From: Acanthococcus lagerstroemiae
Lineage: Eukaryota > Arthropoda > Insecta > Hemiptera > Eriococcidae
Length of the DNA: 64,000 bases
Direction: 5' to 3'
Assembly (NCBI GenBank): GCA_031841125.1
Contig: CM063114.1
Span: 30,139,266 to 30,203,265 of the forward strand
In this document: piece by piece, positions 33,059 through 43,264 of the stretch
Layout: every line of letters begins with the position of its first letter
Position numbering within the stretch: position 1 is the stretch's first letter
Notes under the pieces: generated by a model
Seen by the model: only the letters and a program-made list of their open reading frames with translations
Database searches by the model: none
Told to the model about the DNA's origin: nothing
Position numbers and translations under genes: made by a program

Positions 33059-34228
33059 AGTTGGGTAATTCTCGGGAAAATGGACAATTCATGTAAATGG
33101 GCTGTAACTCTGCCACTTATTATCAGAATGCTATGCGCAATATGTCAAAATTGAGGAAGTGAACTCTTCTGATGGAGACAGTGATAAACTCTCCCGAGTT
33201 CAGCAGAAAATACTTAGAAAATCGAAAATGCACCTGAAATGTCCATCAACGTGGGTATCAACCTGGTCTAGTTCCGTTTTTTGTTTTTTTTTTGCTCGCT
33301 GGAAGGGTTTAATACATAATTTTCAGGAACTACTGTTTCCCATTGTTGAAGAGGTAAGTTGAGGCAACACGGTGTAGGTCTTACAATCATTTTCTAACCA
33401 AGTTAAGTAACCTTTAGAATGCTTCAAAGTTGTGTCTAGGAAGAGATATGTCCTTCAACGTGGATAATTTTCAAACCTCTCTGTAGGGTTCCACTATAAG
33501 CATAAACTTCTCTCAAATGCTCATACAACTTCCTCATAACTTCCTCTAGAAGGCTGTGTAAAAACTTCTGTGAAATAATGATAATCTGTATGCTAAAATA
33601 CTCATTTATTGCTGAGATCCTGGTTTCTAAAAAAAAGTGTCCTTCATCGTGGACATCAACAGCCATATCGAATGTATAGCTCGGAATTTGTAAAAACATA
33701 ATAATACATCTAATGTTGGCCACATTACATTCAGCAACATGCATCAAATATTCTCCGCATATTTACCTAATGGGAAAAGAAAAAAGGCGATTTTGTCCTT
33801 CAACGTGGACATAAAATATTATTCAACGTGGATACTCACGTATTTCTTGTATCCACGTTGAAGGACGTGAATCTTTCGACACTTAGAAGCAGTCTGTAGA
33901 AACAGCCTTTAAATCTTCTTCGCGGAGAGACTACTTTCCTAGATCAATTTTTGGTACTTCATAAAACCGTGATCCGTGAGACTGTAACGCACGGTTACAG
34001 CCTCATCTTATCACACCATGTAAACGTGAAAAATTTGTCCTTCAACGTGGACAACAATTTTTTTTACAATCCCCTAAAATCAAATTTAAGCCCGGCCGGT
34101 ACCGGAATATGGTTTCTAAGTACCCCTAGTATCGATTTCAACGAAAAAAATTTTAAAAGTGAACCTCATTTTTTTTTTTGTTTTTGTCCACGTTGAATTG
34201 TCCATTTTTCGGAGAATATCACCCAGTT
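33059..34228. mobile_element. Unclassified TIR element with repeated GTCCTTCAACGTGGAC
   Basis: Element 33063-34224 (1162 bp). Ends GGGTAATTCTCGGG...AAAATGGACAATTCA and TGAATTGTCCATTTTTCGG...ATATCACCC are inverted repeats, flanked on both sides by AGTT (possible 4-bp duplication). The 16-mer GTCCTTCAACGTGGAC or a close variant occurs at 33241, 33450, 33639, 33795, 33822 (partial), 34037, and inverted at 33849 and 34186. The pair 33822/33849 forms a perfect 14-bp-stem hairpin. No coding frame of note. Superfamily unknown. Confidence 0.72.
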
Positions 34229-35490
34229 GGAGAATTATTCCACTCACCAATTACTAGCAGTGCACATTGAAAACGTAAATTAAATATTTCTTCAATCCCA
34301 ATTTCAAACGTTTTTGCATGTCGACAAAATTGAATACAAGAAAAGAATGTTTTCTTTTCTGGTGCCTATATATAGGTACTAAAAAAGAGAAGGATTTCCT
34401 CCAAGATTGTAGTCAGCTACCTATGGCTGCGAATGTGCGATATATATTGCATACTCCACGTTCAAAGGCGCAGCGAGAGATACTTCTGCACTCGTGTACA
34501 ATATTTTGCCTATTTGCGCCCTTGAAGTAAAATGGCAAGTGTCGATTTCGATTCTAACCTCTTCATATATGCGCAAATTATTTGATAAATGGGTGTATAG
34601 TGTGCGAGGGTAAATCAAAGAATAAATGGGACGAATGAAAAATGCTACTAATAAGCGGATCGGATGTCAATAAAAATGATAACGACTACCATATCTTTTA
34701 GTACAGTTCTGGAATAACACTTCTTTCATCGTTTTCTACTCTTTTCATCAGAGAGATTTTTTACATGCGATCTGGAAAATAGAAGTTCGATAACTTGTTG
34801 GTAATCACCTTACGTCATTAAATCGCGCTCTTATCTCATTATTTGTGAAAATTGGCTTAGGGCAGTTTGGAATAACACTCTTCAATTACTTGTTCGGCAA
34901 TGGAAGAAAAATTCCGGCAAGCTGAAAATCAGTATATACATCATTTACACCATGCTCGATAGTGCCTCAAAGCCCAACAGAACCCTCTGGTGCGTCGCTC
35001 CCAACTGCGGACCAAAGAGGTTAAAATCCGTTTTTGGCTGAAAAACTCATCAACGAAGGCCGTATACATAAATGCAGAATGAGTTATATTAAAAAATAAA
35101 ATTCATTTTTTCTGAAAAAAAGTGACTAACTTTTACCCCTCAGTGCTTTACAAACGCCACAAAATGGAGAGAAAGTTAACCCCGTTTTTCAGTGCGCTTT
35201 AACACAATCCTTATGGAGAGAGAAGCAGTTTTTGGGCTTCTTTCTTATTTTACCATGTTTGGAGAACAGAGTGGATCCTAACTGAAGAACTTTCTTCCAA
35301 AGTGACTTAAGTCAGTTTTTAACCATTCTAAGATAGCAACGCAATCTGGTAGAGAATATGTTGAAATACAATCTAGTCGTGGTGTGAACCCTCGATCTAT
35401 GTTAGGTTTGATGTTCTGTGCGTTTTAAATTGAAGTTTGTTTCCAAAAAGGCCCAAGTGCCATTGAAAAAGCTGATAACAGTTATTTTTT
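34229..35490. other. Intergenic, no feature recognised
   Basis: AT-rich. Scattered TGGAATAACACT words at about 34709 and 34870 hint at an old repeat. Confidence 0.35.
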
Positions 35491-35495
35491 GTATT

Positions 35496-35672
35496 AATGC
35501 AGTATTTTATGCTCAAGTGGCCTAAGTAAGAAAGGTCATCAACTTTGACGGCCTCTTATAATATTTTGATAGATGGTAGGTCGTATTAATGCAGCATTTT
35601 ATGCCAAAGTGGCCCACGTTAGGTAGACCACCAACTTTGGCGGTCTCTCACAATATTTTGAATGATGGTGGG
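35496..35672. repeat. Two-copy tandem repeat, about 87 bp
   Basis: Both copies share GTATTAATGCAG.ATTTTATGC, AAGTGGCC, CAACTTTG.CGG and AATATTTTGA. Confidence 0.85.
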
Positions 35673-36479
35673 GTAATAATTTTATTTACACTCGATTGAT
35701 ACTATTCTTGGCTGCCGATTTATATCATTCCCGCTTCCTTTGTGGTGATAGCGTGGCGTACAAACTGTTTTATCGATTTTTTCAGAACGACAAAAATTGA
35801 CTTAGGCCACTTTGGAAAAAAGCTCTTTAATTGTACATCCAACTGACTCCCAGCCACCGTAACAAGGCGGCCACTCAATTTTTTTTTCTCCAAAAAAGTT
35901 GAAAAAGTGACCATTATCAAACCAACATGCTACTTTTTTCAAAGACTTTAAAAAAATAGTATAATACAGTGATGTAACGATATGAATTCATATTGATATA
36001 TACATCGATATTTAATTTTTCAATTGATATATATCGATTTTCCATATTCATCACCTTACAAGCAGGGTTGTCAACGTAAAGTTTTAGTTTATAAAGTTAC
36101 ATTCTTTACACGTGTAAAGAATATAAAGAATGTAAGGATTGTAAAGTTAATTTTTTAATTCTAATAATGTATGATTGTTATAACATTTTTGGGTATGTGT
36201 AGGTCAAAAAGAAATATACAGCACAAAAAATAACGCCTCAGATATATCTTTTCTTATTCTTTATAATTTATATCAAGTTAAAATATAATGAACATGAAAA
36301 ATTAATATTTGATAATTCACACATCATATATTTTTGCCCTCCATTAAGTATTATTTTTGTTGTAAAAAATTATTAAATTTATTTTTAAGAACAGTAGACA
36401 TAAAATAAAAAAATAAGAAAAAACTGAACTGCATTCATTTATTTAAAACGTATCGTATCGATAAATGCATCTTTCATTC

Positions 36480-36785
36480 TCAATGTGTGATATATAAAGT
36501 ACAAATGGAAGTTTTTTGAAACAGAAACTGAATTGAAAATTTGAAAATTCGGTTTCTCTTTAGTGATGCTCTAGAAAGTGATACTGATATTTTTGTAAAT
36601 TTGTTACTCTTTATTCGTTGTGATGCCACATTTGCAAAAGTTCGGCGACATATATTACATTCCGTCATCCACTTTGTTTTACTCCCTTCATTTACACTTA
36701 TTGGGGTAAAGTTCAATTCAGCACAAATAGAAGTTTTTCGACCTGCTTTACACATTCTAATACTGTACTTCATCACTTTAAACAA
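36480..36785 (-). pseudogene. BED-type zinc finger remnant of hAT transposase
   Basis: 101 codons on the - strand. Residues around 40-60 read TECNICRRTFANVASQRIK: a C-x2-C pair and the hydrophobic spacing of a BED DNA-binding finger, but the expected His pair is replaced (SNKF), so zinc binding is probably lost. It lies inside the hAT element 36063-37238 and would be its transposase N-terminus; the RNase H-like catalytic core is absent. Confidence 0.6.
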
Positions 36786-36881
36786 CGTATTTGAGAAACT
36801 TATTTCCCTAAACCATCTGAGATCTGATGATTATCTTATTTACCTACCATCTTCATTTCTTTGAATATTTAATTTTTTGAC

Positions 36882-37172
36882 TACAGTAAAACGCCGATTA
36901 ACCGGACGCCAACCATCCGTAACGCCCCCCCCCCCCCGAAAAAAAAGATAATCAAAGCCCTGATTTCTAGGCAAAGCCTCTTCTTTTATTTCATTCTAGT
37001 CTAGCTTATTTTTTAGTCTATTAAGGTTTCCTGGATAAATCAGAAAATTCTGAAACCAATGAGCCAATTTTTTGGGTTATTTTCCTTCAAAATGTGTTTT
37101 CCTCTGTAAAATAAGTACATGTTTCGGTTATCCGGAAAAACCGTTAGTCCGGATAACCGGCGTTTTACTGTA
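36882..37172. mobile_element. pogo/Tigger-like MITE with TA duplication
   Basis: Element 36884-37170 (287 bp) has ends CAGTAAAACGCCGATTAACC and GGATAACCGGCGTTTTACTG, inverted with two mismatches over 20 bp, and TA at both flanks. Non-autonomous: no frame. A run of C lies near 36926. Confidence 0.9.
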
Positions 37173-37639
37173 TTCTTTACATTCTTTACATTATTTACTG
37201 TAAAGAATTAAAATCATGTAAACTAAGTTGACAACCTGCTTACGAGTGTTCTTCTTAACCTTAATAGTGACCGGAAACAAATTCTTCTAATAGTTACTTG
37301 AGACAAAATCAAACTTTCAACATTTTCCTAATGAATTATGTTTCATTTTCCTGATCCTTTTTTAGTTTTATCGGTTTTGATTTCTGTATTCGAAGTATGA
37401 TAGGCGAGAACAGGAAAATGAGACCCATTTGCTGTCTATCCACCTCTAAAGTAGTGTATTATAATTATTGCATTGATTAATCACTTTTTATATTGGAAAA
37501 GTAAAGTATCCAACCATCCACACCCACACGAGATAGTAAAACCCATGAGTTATGAAAAAATGTAGAAAACAGGCTTGAAAACTCGATATATATCGATATA
37601 AAATTTTTGCAATATATTAATCACTGTTACAATACAGTA

Positions 37640-37872
37640 GTAGGTACATCTATGGAAAAAAGTGATGCAAAGAGGTTCTTCTCTCACCTCTTAAATCGAT
37701 CCTCCATATTTTCTAACTTGAGGAAACATTCATTTAAATAATCATGTCTTGTAATTCTAATTCAAATGTGTAATTGTGATAATTTGAATTTAACAATTTC
37801 AAATGAATGTTTCTGTTTAAAGTTTAAGAAATTCGAATAAATGGTTTTGTTTTTGAATTTAATTATTTATTT

Positions 37873-37905
<33 letters not shown>

Positions 37906-38480
37906 CAAGTTCAAATTTTTCACGAATAATCTTAAATTACCAATATATTAGATTTACCCTTTCCCTTTATTATGTGAGAATATTTTTGCATAATTTGACT
38001 TTTTATGGAATTTTTTTGGCATAGTTTCAGCAGAATAAGCTCATTAAAAATGCGCATATTTTTCCGTTTGTTAGAGAATATATTTTGGAGCCCTAGTGGT
38101 TAGTACAATACATACTGTGCCACTGTCCTACTACTGATCAGTAGGCAGGACAGGTTTTGATAGAGAGCGCTACTATAAGTTACTATTTCGATTCTAATTC
38201 ATTTAATTATCTTTTGAAAATGTTCAACACACGCTGGCTTCAAACTTTTTGATTTTTAGAATTCTTTGGAGGAATTTTAAAGAAAAAAAGTAACTTCTTA
38301 CACATAAAAAGTGACTTTAGTGACCAAATTTTTGAAAAGTGACCTAAGATGACTTAAGGTGATAAAAAATTGAAAAAGTGACCAAATGGCCGCCCTGCCG
38401 TAGCTATCCACGCCTGAGAATTTTTCTACCCTGCTTCCATCCCTCGGATATCACACACATGGAATTTCAATTTTTTGTAT
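37640..38480. other. AT-rich flank of the transposon nest
   Basis: Includes a (TTTA)n/T-rich tract at 37862-37900. The 38280-38397 part repeats GTGAC.TAAG words that belong to the hAT-like end above. Confidence 0.4.
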
Positions 38481-38488
38481 AATAAGTC

Positions 38489-38930
38489 GCTCTGTAACCG
38501 AGTGGTAACGTGCCCGCCCGCTTCGCAATCCTTGTGTTTCGGGTTCGAGTCCCACTATACCCCCCCCCCCCATTAACATCCTGGCGAAAAGAGCGACTAC
38601 AGTATCAATCGAGGTAGACAGATAGCGCGCCCTGTAACCCCGCCAGTTCGAACGAACAAGGCATCACAACCGCACGGCGTGTTCCACCAGATCAGAAAGA
38701 TCGGTACTGTGCGTGTGTACATAGTGGACAATTTACTCAACGTTGTAAAAACACGTGGCTAGTAAGCGATCTGCATCTGCACGCTCTTCGGCACAGAAAA
38801 GGAAAATTCTAACGCAACAAACCGTGGGGACAGAATGGCAAACTACCCAGATTAACCTGCCCAGGAAAATCGCGCGACTGCTTGAAGTACACATGATACG
38901 GCACCAAGAAGAAAAAGTGTTTTAAAACAC
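38489..38930 (+). mobile_element. tRNA-derived SINE, best-preserved copy
   Basis: The head has a tRNA-like A box (TGTAACCGAGTGGTAACG) and B box (GGGTTCGAGTCCCAC), the pol III internal promoter. The body matches 23503-23955, and it ends AAGAAGAAAAA. A C-run interrupts it near 38560. It is not a tRNA gene: there is no matching acceptor stem. Confidence 0.88.
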
Positions 38931-39017
38931 AAAAAATCGAAATCTGACCAGAAGCTGAAATGTAATGTATAATATTCTATTGTCTCTCAGGGGGGGGGGG
39001 ATATGTAAAAGAGCTTG

Positions 39018-39197
39018 TAAAGCCCGGTGTCCACGATCAATTATATTGACGTTAGTACAGTTGACAACTTCTCATTAACAACCCGTTTCATTGGAATTTT
39101 GATTGACATGAGCTCAATTAATTGGTAACTCATACACACGCGTTCAATTCTATTGGCACTTTTCATCAATATTATTGATCGTATTCACCGGGCTTAA
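39018..39197. mobile_element. Tourist-like MITE with TAA duplication
   Basis: Element 39021-39194 starts AGCCCGGTGTCCACGATCAA and ends inverted (TTGATCGTATTCACCGGGCT), with TAA at both sides, the PIF/Harbinger 3-bp target. Confidence 0.82.
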
Positions 39198-39324
39198 ATC
39201 TTCATATATCTCGAAATCTCCAAAAATCTAAAAATTTTCAAAAACATTATAAATCCTTTTTGTCTCTTAAAGGCATCTTTCGCAATCTACTGAACAACTA
39301 TTGAATTTTCCCCCAGTTTTTGAG

Positions 39325-39816
39325 ATGAGTAAAAATGGTACTCTATATATCCTTTTTTCTAACACCACTAAACGTAATAAAACTTGCGTAAAACTAAACG
39401 TTGCACTTTATTTTAAAAAAGGCATTTCTAAAACGACCCATAGCATGTGCTCGCTTTCCCATAAAGACGATTTGGGTCAACATGAAGTCCACAAGAGGTT
39501 TAGGTCTTGGAAGAACTTAACTCCCAATATCTCTTCTATCTCTGCACTATTTAAAATGAAAGAAAATCGTCAGCCTCGCAGCGGTAACTCGGAGTTAGAG
39601 AGGCAAAATAACTGTATTCACTTCAAAATGTCAGTAAACAAGCAAAAAAATGGTCTTCAGTTTGATATCTGGACTTACATTTGGAGAAGAAAAAAATCTT
39701 CTGGAGGGGAAGAACCATATATTCTCATATCTTCTCTTAGACTCAATATGTACCATCTACTTATCATACTTAACTATTCTACTAGTTGGATGGCAAATTC
39801 TTTTAATGTCAACTGA
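39325..39816 (+). CDS. Hypothetical ORF upstream of transporter 4, uncertain
   Basis: 163 codons from ATG 39325, the second-longest unexplained open frame in the window. The product would be basic and hydrophilic with no recognised domain or signal peptide. TTGAATTTTCCCCCAG just upstream resembles a splice acceptor. It lies in the region expected to be the 5'UTR intron of transporter 4. A chance frame of this length is possible in a window this size. Confidence 0.22.
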   Translation: MSKNGTLYILFSNTTKRNKTCVKLNVALYFKKGISKTTHSMCSLSHKDDLGQHEVHKRFRSWKNLTPNISSISALFKMKENRQPRSGNSELERQNNCIHFKMSVNKQKNGLQFDIWTYIWRRKKSSGGEEPYILISSLRLNMYHLLIILNYSTSWMANSFNVN

Positions 39817-39825
39817 TATCAGTGA

Positions 39826-39871
39826 TTTGCTTATTCTTCCAGAAGGTATCAGTGCTTACATCAACAATGAG
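39826..39871 (+). promoter_or_regulatory. 3' splice acceptor and leader of transporter 4
   Basis: TTTGCTTATTCTTCCAG is a strong acceptor ending at AG 39841-39842. The 29-nt leader contains an out-of-frame ATG at 39867, five bases before the in-frame ATG at 39872 (ATGAGATGG); initiation at the first would give a frame that ends at 40073. Confidence 0.65.
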
Positions 39872-41284
39872 ATGGTGTTCCTTCAGAACTCTCGGAATAA
39901 AATTACATCGCTGTTCGTCGTTTGCATCAATAAGGACGGCGGGGCCAACAAATCCGTTAATGGCGACAATGTCGACAAAATCATCACCCAGTCATCCGCT
40001 GACTACGAACCATATGACTTTGGTAACAATGATAATCCTCTGCAACGATATGGAGCCCTTTTCCATCTCTTGAAGTACATTGTAGGGACCGGCATACTGA
40101 CTCTACCATATGCGTTCAAAAATGTCGGGTACGCCGTCGGCATCATCGGGACGCTGGTTGTGGGCCTGGTGTACACTCATGTTATACATCTGCTGCTCGA
40201 AGTCGAATATGAGCTTTGCAAACGTCTGCGAACACCCAACCTCACCTATATAGGTGTGGTCGAACAAACGTTCAAAACTGGACCTAAGGAAGTCCGTAAA
40301 GCGGGACCTTATTGCGTGTTCTTCATGTACTATGACTACGTGGTCAACGGCGCCCTGGGCAATGCTGGCTATCTTTTAATAATGGGCGGAAATTTGAAAG
40401 ACATATACGATGGTTATTACGGCGCCGATTCAGACATAAGGTATTTCATAACGGCTCTGGCTGTCGTCTTAATGGTGCTGTGCTGGATTCCGAGGCTCCG
40501 ATTCTTGATTCCGTTTTCAATGATGACCAGCGCGTTTACTTTGCTCAATGTCAGTATCATAATTCTGATCTCGGTGCACCCGAGTTCTGATATAGGACAA
40601 CCGAAGCCCGTTAACAATATTTTCTTTTTCCCTCAATTTTTTGGATTGGTATTATCTGCCGTATCAGCAACAGGTTTAGTTCTGCCCGTTAAGAACGATA
40701 TGGAAAAACCTAAAATTTTCGGTTCATCTGCCGGGGTGCTGAATATCTCGCTTTTAATTACAACCATCGCTTACGGAGCTTTTGGACTACTTGGTTATCT
40801 GAAATACGGGGACAATACGAAGGGAAATGTCCTCTCGAACTTACCAGAAGGACAGCTATTATCGGTGCTGGTGTACGTTATGTACACTTTGGCAGTATGC
40901 GTTTCATTCACTCTGAGTTTCTACATTATTTTTGATACAATTTGGAGTAATGGCCTTGGTAACAAGATGTCCTCGAATAGTATACTCGAATTCTTCGTCA
41001 AACACGGGCTCAAGACTTTGGTAAATGTGTTCACTTATATAGTAGCAATTGCGATCCCTAATTTCGAGTTATTTGCTTCATTGATGGGAACAATTGGCAT
41101 ATTGTCGGGAATAGGTATCCCGCCGACTTTGCACATTATTTTGCTGTTATCGACCACAGATAGGCCAGAGAATCTATTCGTAATAATTGTAAAGGATTTT
41201 ATAATTATCTTCGTCGCGCTGTTTTTGTTCTTGACCGGGTGCATCAGCTCGGTCAGAGATATTGTCAATTTTTATAATACATGA
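39872..41284 (+). CDS. Proton-coupled amino acid transporter-like protein 4 (SLC36/AAAP family)
   Basis: 470 aa from ATG 39872, the first in-frame ATG after the acceptor; the frame stays open upstream to 39650 but that part crosses the acceptor and resembles no paralogue. Intronless. TM1 about 60-80 with VGTGIL (GTG 72-74), EYELCKRLRTPNLTY after TM2, and about 11 TM segments in all. In TM6 Ser265 takes the usual Glu place and Lys274 replaces Glu of PLEN (here PVKN). Shares with transporter 5 the stretches MGGNLK and YDGYYG after TM3. GC-richer at third positions than copies 1 and 2. The start is less sure than for the other copies because of the overlapping upstream ATG. Confidence 0.93.
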   Translation: MVFLQNSRNKITSLFVVCINKDGGANKSVNGDNVDKIITQSSADYEPYDFGNNDNPLQRYGALFHLLKYIVGTGILTLPYAFKNVGYAVGIIGTLVVGLVYTHVIHLLLEVEYELCKRLRTPNLTYIGVVEQTFKTGPKEVRKAGPYCVFFMYYDYVVNGALGNAGYLLIMGGNLKDIYDGYYGADSDIRYFITALAVVLMVLCWIPRLRFLIPFSMMTSAFTLLNVSIIILISVHPSSDIGQPKPVNNIFFFPQFFGLVLSAVSATGLVLPVKNDMEKPKIFGSSAGVLNISLLITTIAYGAFGLLGYLKYGDNTKGNVLSNLPEGQLLSVLVYVMYTLAVCVSFTLSFYIIFDTIWSNGLGNKMSSNSILEFFVKHGLKTLVNVFTYIVAIAIPNFELFASLMGTIGILSGIGIPPTLHIILLLSTTDRPENLFVIIVKDFIIIFVALFLFLTGCISSVRDIVNFYNT

Positions 41285-41514
41285 TTTTTACGACAGTACA
41301 CCTGAATTTTGAGTGTAAGAGTATTTTGGGTTTTCGTGTGCTCAGTTCACAAGGTAGGATATGGAAGACCACTGATGTAAGAATGAGACGGGGGCGAGGT
41401 AGTGGATTGGGATCGGAGTAATTAATGCGCTAAAATATTTTCTGAAATGTTCTTTTCGACAGAGTTGAAGGGGAGACTGATCGAGAGGAGTGACTGGCAT
41501 TACATTTCGATTAG

Positions 41515-41520
41515 AATAAA
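41515..41520 (+). terminator. Probable poly(A) signal of transporter 4
   Basis: First AATAAA after the stop, 230 nt downstream. Confidence 0.5.
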
Positions 41521-41854
41521 TCATCATTATGGTTTATGAAACCTCAATACAACACCTTTTGGCAGACTATTGAAATGGGTGGCTCACCTACATGTTAGCT
41601 GCTTCTTACACACTCAACCTGTTATGTAGGCTTCACCGAACCCTGAGATCAGAAAAACTCTAATTTGACTAATTATAATTGTATAAAAGGTACCTATGAT
41701 CACGAATCAAAGTACCCTACAGGAACTACTGTTAGCGCTCCTGGTGAACTATTCCCGAAACATGTTACTAGACATTGAAACAACACTGCTCTATCTAGTT
41801 TTCAGTGCTCCGGTTCAATTCTTTAGACGCTGGGTAAAGTAGTTAGTTTTTCAC

Positions 41855-42247
41855 CATATGTGACCTGGAATCATGAAATGTGCTTCTCGTGCGACAACAG
41901 GTTTTTAAGATAAACGAGCGTAAAGATAGGATAGTGGTAGTGGTGCGAACAGATGTACATAGCGTGTACATCTGTGGTGGTGCGTCTACGCGTTGCTATG
42001 GCAACCGCGTTTCAAATTCTTGTACTCTGTCATACCCGTAGGCCCGTTTCACACGACACCATGTAAGCGGATGTTTTTATACTTTTGACGAAATTTTTAA
42101 ATGCAATTTGTGAAAAAACTAATGAAGATAGGAATCTGCGATTTATTTCATTCGAAATAGCATGATTTTTTCTATAAGAATTGTCGAGAAAGTGAAAAAT
42201 GATTTTTTGACACCACAGGCATATTTCATGATTCCGGGTCACATATT
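41855..42247. mobile_element. MITE with about 30-bp inverted repeats
   Basis: ATGTGACCTGGAATCATGAA at the left pairs with TTCATGATTCCGGGTCACAT at the right. Inside, ACAGATGTACA / TGTACATCTGT forms a perfect 11-bp stem at 41947-41974. Non-coding. Confidence 0.75.
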
Positions 42248-42401
42248 ATCAACTCTGTTACAATTTGCAAGTTTTGAAGTTCATTTACTCGTATGTTGAA
42301 GATTAGGAATTCAATACAAGTGAGTACATAGAATAAAAAACAGTGTTTTTTTTTTTGAATTTTTAAGGTGGTTTATGTTTATACCTAGGTTCATATTAGT
42401 A

Positions 42402-42640
42402 GGGGTCTGGTTGGCCGAGTGGATAGCGCGCTGGTCTCGGAATCCGGAGGTCCAGGTTCGATCTCACATAGCAACTTGCTACATTTCGACCTAGGTTGGT
42501 TTTTCAGCAAGAAGAGAAGAAGGCTGAAGACAACTCTAACAGTCCCCCCGACATCTCTGAGGTAACGCTCGAAAGGGCGGATTTCAGGGCGCGGGTTGAG
42601 AGAAAAATGAAAAAGAGAGGTTTGTATTAGTCCTTCAATT
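42402..42640 (+). mobile_element. Second type of tRNA-derived SINE
   Basis: A-box-like TGGCCGAGTGG and B-box-like GGTTCGATCTC spaced as in a tRNA, then an unrelated body with AGCAAGAAGAGAAGAAGG and CGCGGGTTGAGAG. The acceptor stem cannot pair, so it is not a tRNA gene. The body differs from the SINE at 38489. Confidence 0.7.
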
Positions 42641-43260
42641 TTTAATTTCACAAAAATTGCGATAGTAGGGGAACTTAGAAAGGTTAAAGAAAAAACTTGA
42701 ATCATATACTAGACTATATGCCTCACGGATAATTTTGAGGCGAGTTATTGAGAAAGAAGTTAGGGTGGTCCATAATTTTGTACCTTTTACTCTACTGAAT
42801 ATATAGTGTTACATGGTGGAACTAAAAGATACAAGAGACTTACCAGTTTTTGAGAAAGGCCTTGGCCCCTCACAAATGCCGGATAAAAATTACTTTTAGT
42901 AATTCATTGTGCCTTTTTGAAATGAGCCTAATCGCAGTGCTGTTGATTTGAGAAAAACGCCTTTAAACATTTAGGATGATACAATTAAAATATGAGACAA
43001 ACTGACTCAGGGAAATAAAGAAATCATGTTCTGCAGGAGAGTAATTATTAACGAAAAACATGGATACAATGTGGTCTAAGAATTAAAAATTCAACTTAAA
43101 AAATTTAATATTCAGTTTTTAGCGGGTAAGTATTTTATCTTGATTTTTCATTTTTAGATTACATTTTTTCAGTCTTTTTGCTAATTATTGTCTTTCAAAA
43201 TACAGTAAACCAATTTTTCAAAAATATTTTTCTGACATATACAGGCGTTGCTCTACCAAG
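42641..43260. other. Intergenic, no feature recognised
   Basis: AT-rich; nothing seen. Confidence 0.35.
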
Positions 43261-43264
43261 TAAT

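Larger units (their letters stand above)
36055..37246. mobile_element. hAT element with BED-finger relic
   Basis: Element 36063-37238 starts CAGGGTTGTCAAC and ends GTTGACAACCTG, flanked by CTTACAAG (36055-36062) and CTTACGAG (37239-37246), an 8-bp duplication with one change. Subterminal CTTTACA words repeat near both ends. It contains a BED-finger coding relic and a nested pogo-like MITE. Confidence 0.85.
35958..37634. mobile_element. Old hAT-like element hosting another hAT
   Basis: Element 35966-37626 starts CAGTGATGTAACGATA and ends TATTAATCACTG, with ATCGATATAT-rich subterminal sequence on both sides. Flanks GTATAATA and TTACAATA match at 6 of 8. Without inserts it is about 480 bp and non-coding. 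Confidence 0.6.
35863..38397. mobile_element. Possible outermost hAT-like element of a nest
   Basis: AAGGCGGCCACTCAATTTTT at the left and AAAGTGACCAAATGGCCGCCCTG at the right (read as GTGACCAAATGGCCGCCCTG) are imperfect inverted ends of CAGGGCGGCC type, and flanks CCGTAACA / CCGTAGCT match at 6 of 8 positions. The left terminal base is lost. Weakest of the nested calls. Confidence 0.4.

Noticed and set aside
33159..34196. Small frames within the GTCCTTCAACGTGGAC element as exons
   Set aside because: The shared words lie in different frames and orientations, so the conservation is at DNA level.
36541..36864. 107-codon frame on the + strand
   Set aside because: Antisense to the BED-finger remnant on the - strand.
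38489..38560. tRNA gene
   Set aside because: Head of a SINE; other copies with the same body occur at 23503 and 45150, and the ends do not pair.
39650..39871. N-terminal extension of transporter 4 to an upstream ATG
   Set aside because: The extension crosses a strong splice acceptor at 39842 and matches none of the four paralogues; the ATG at 39872 was chosen.
42402..42475. tRNA gene
   Set aside because: A and B boxes are present, but the acceptor stem does not pair and a SINE body follows.
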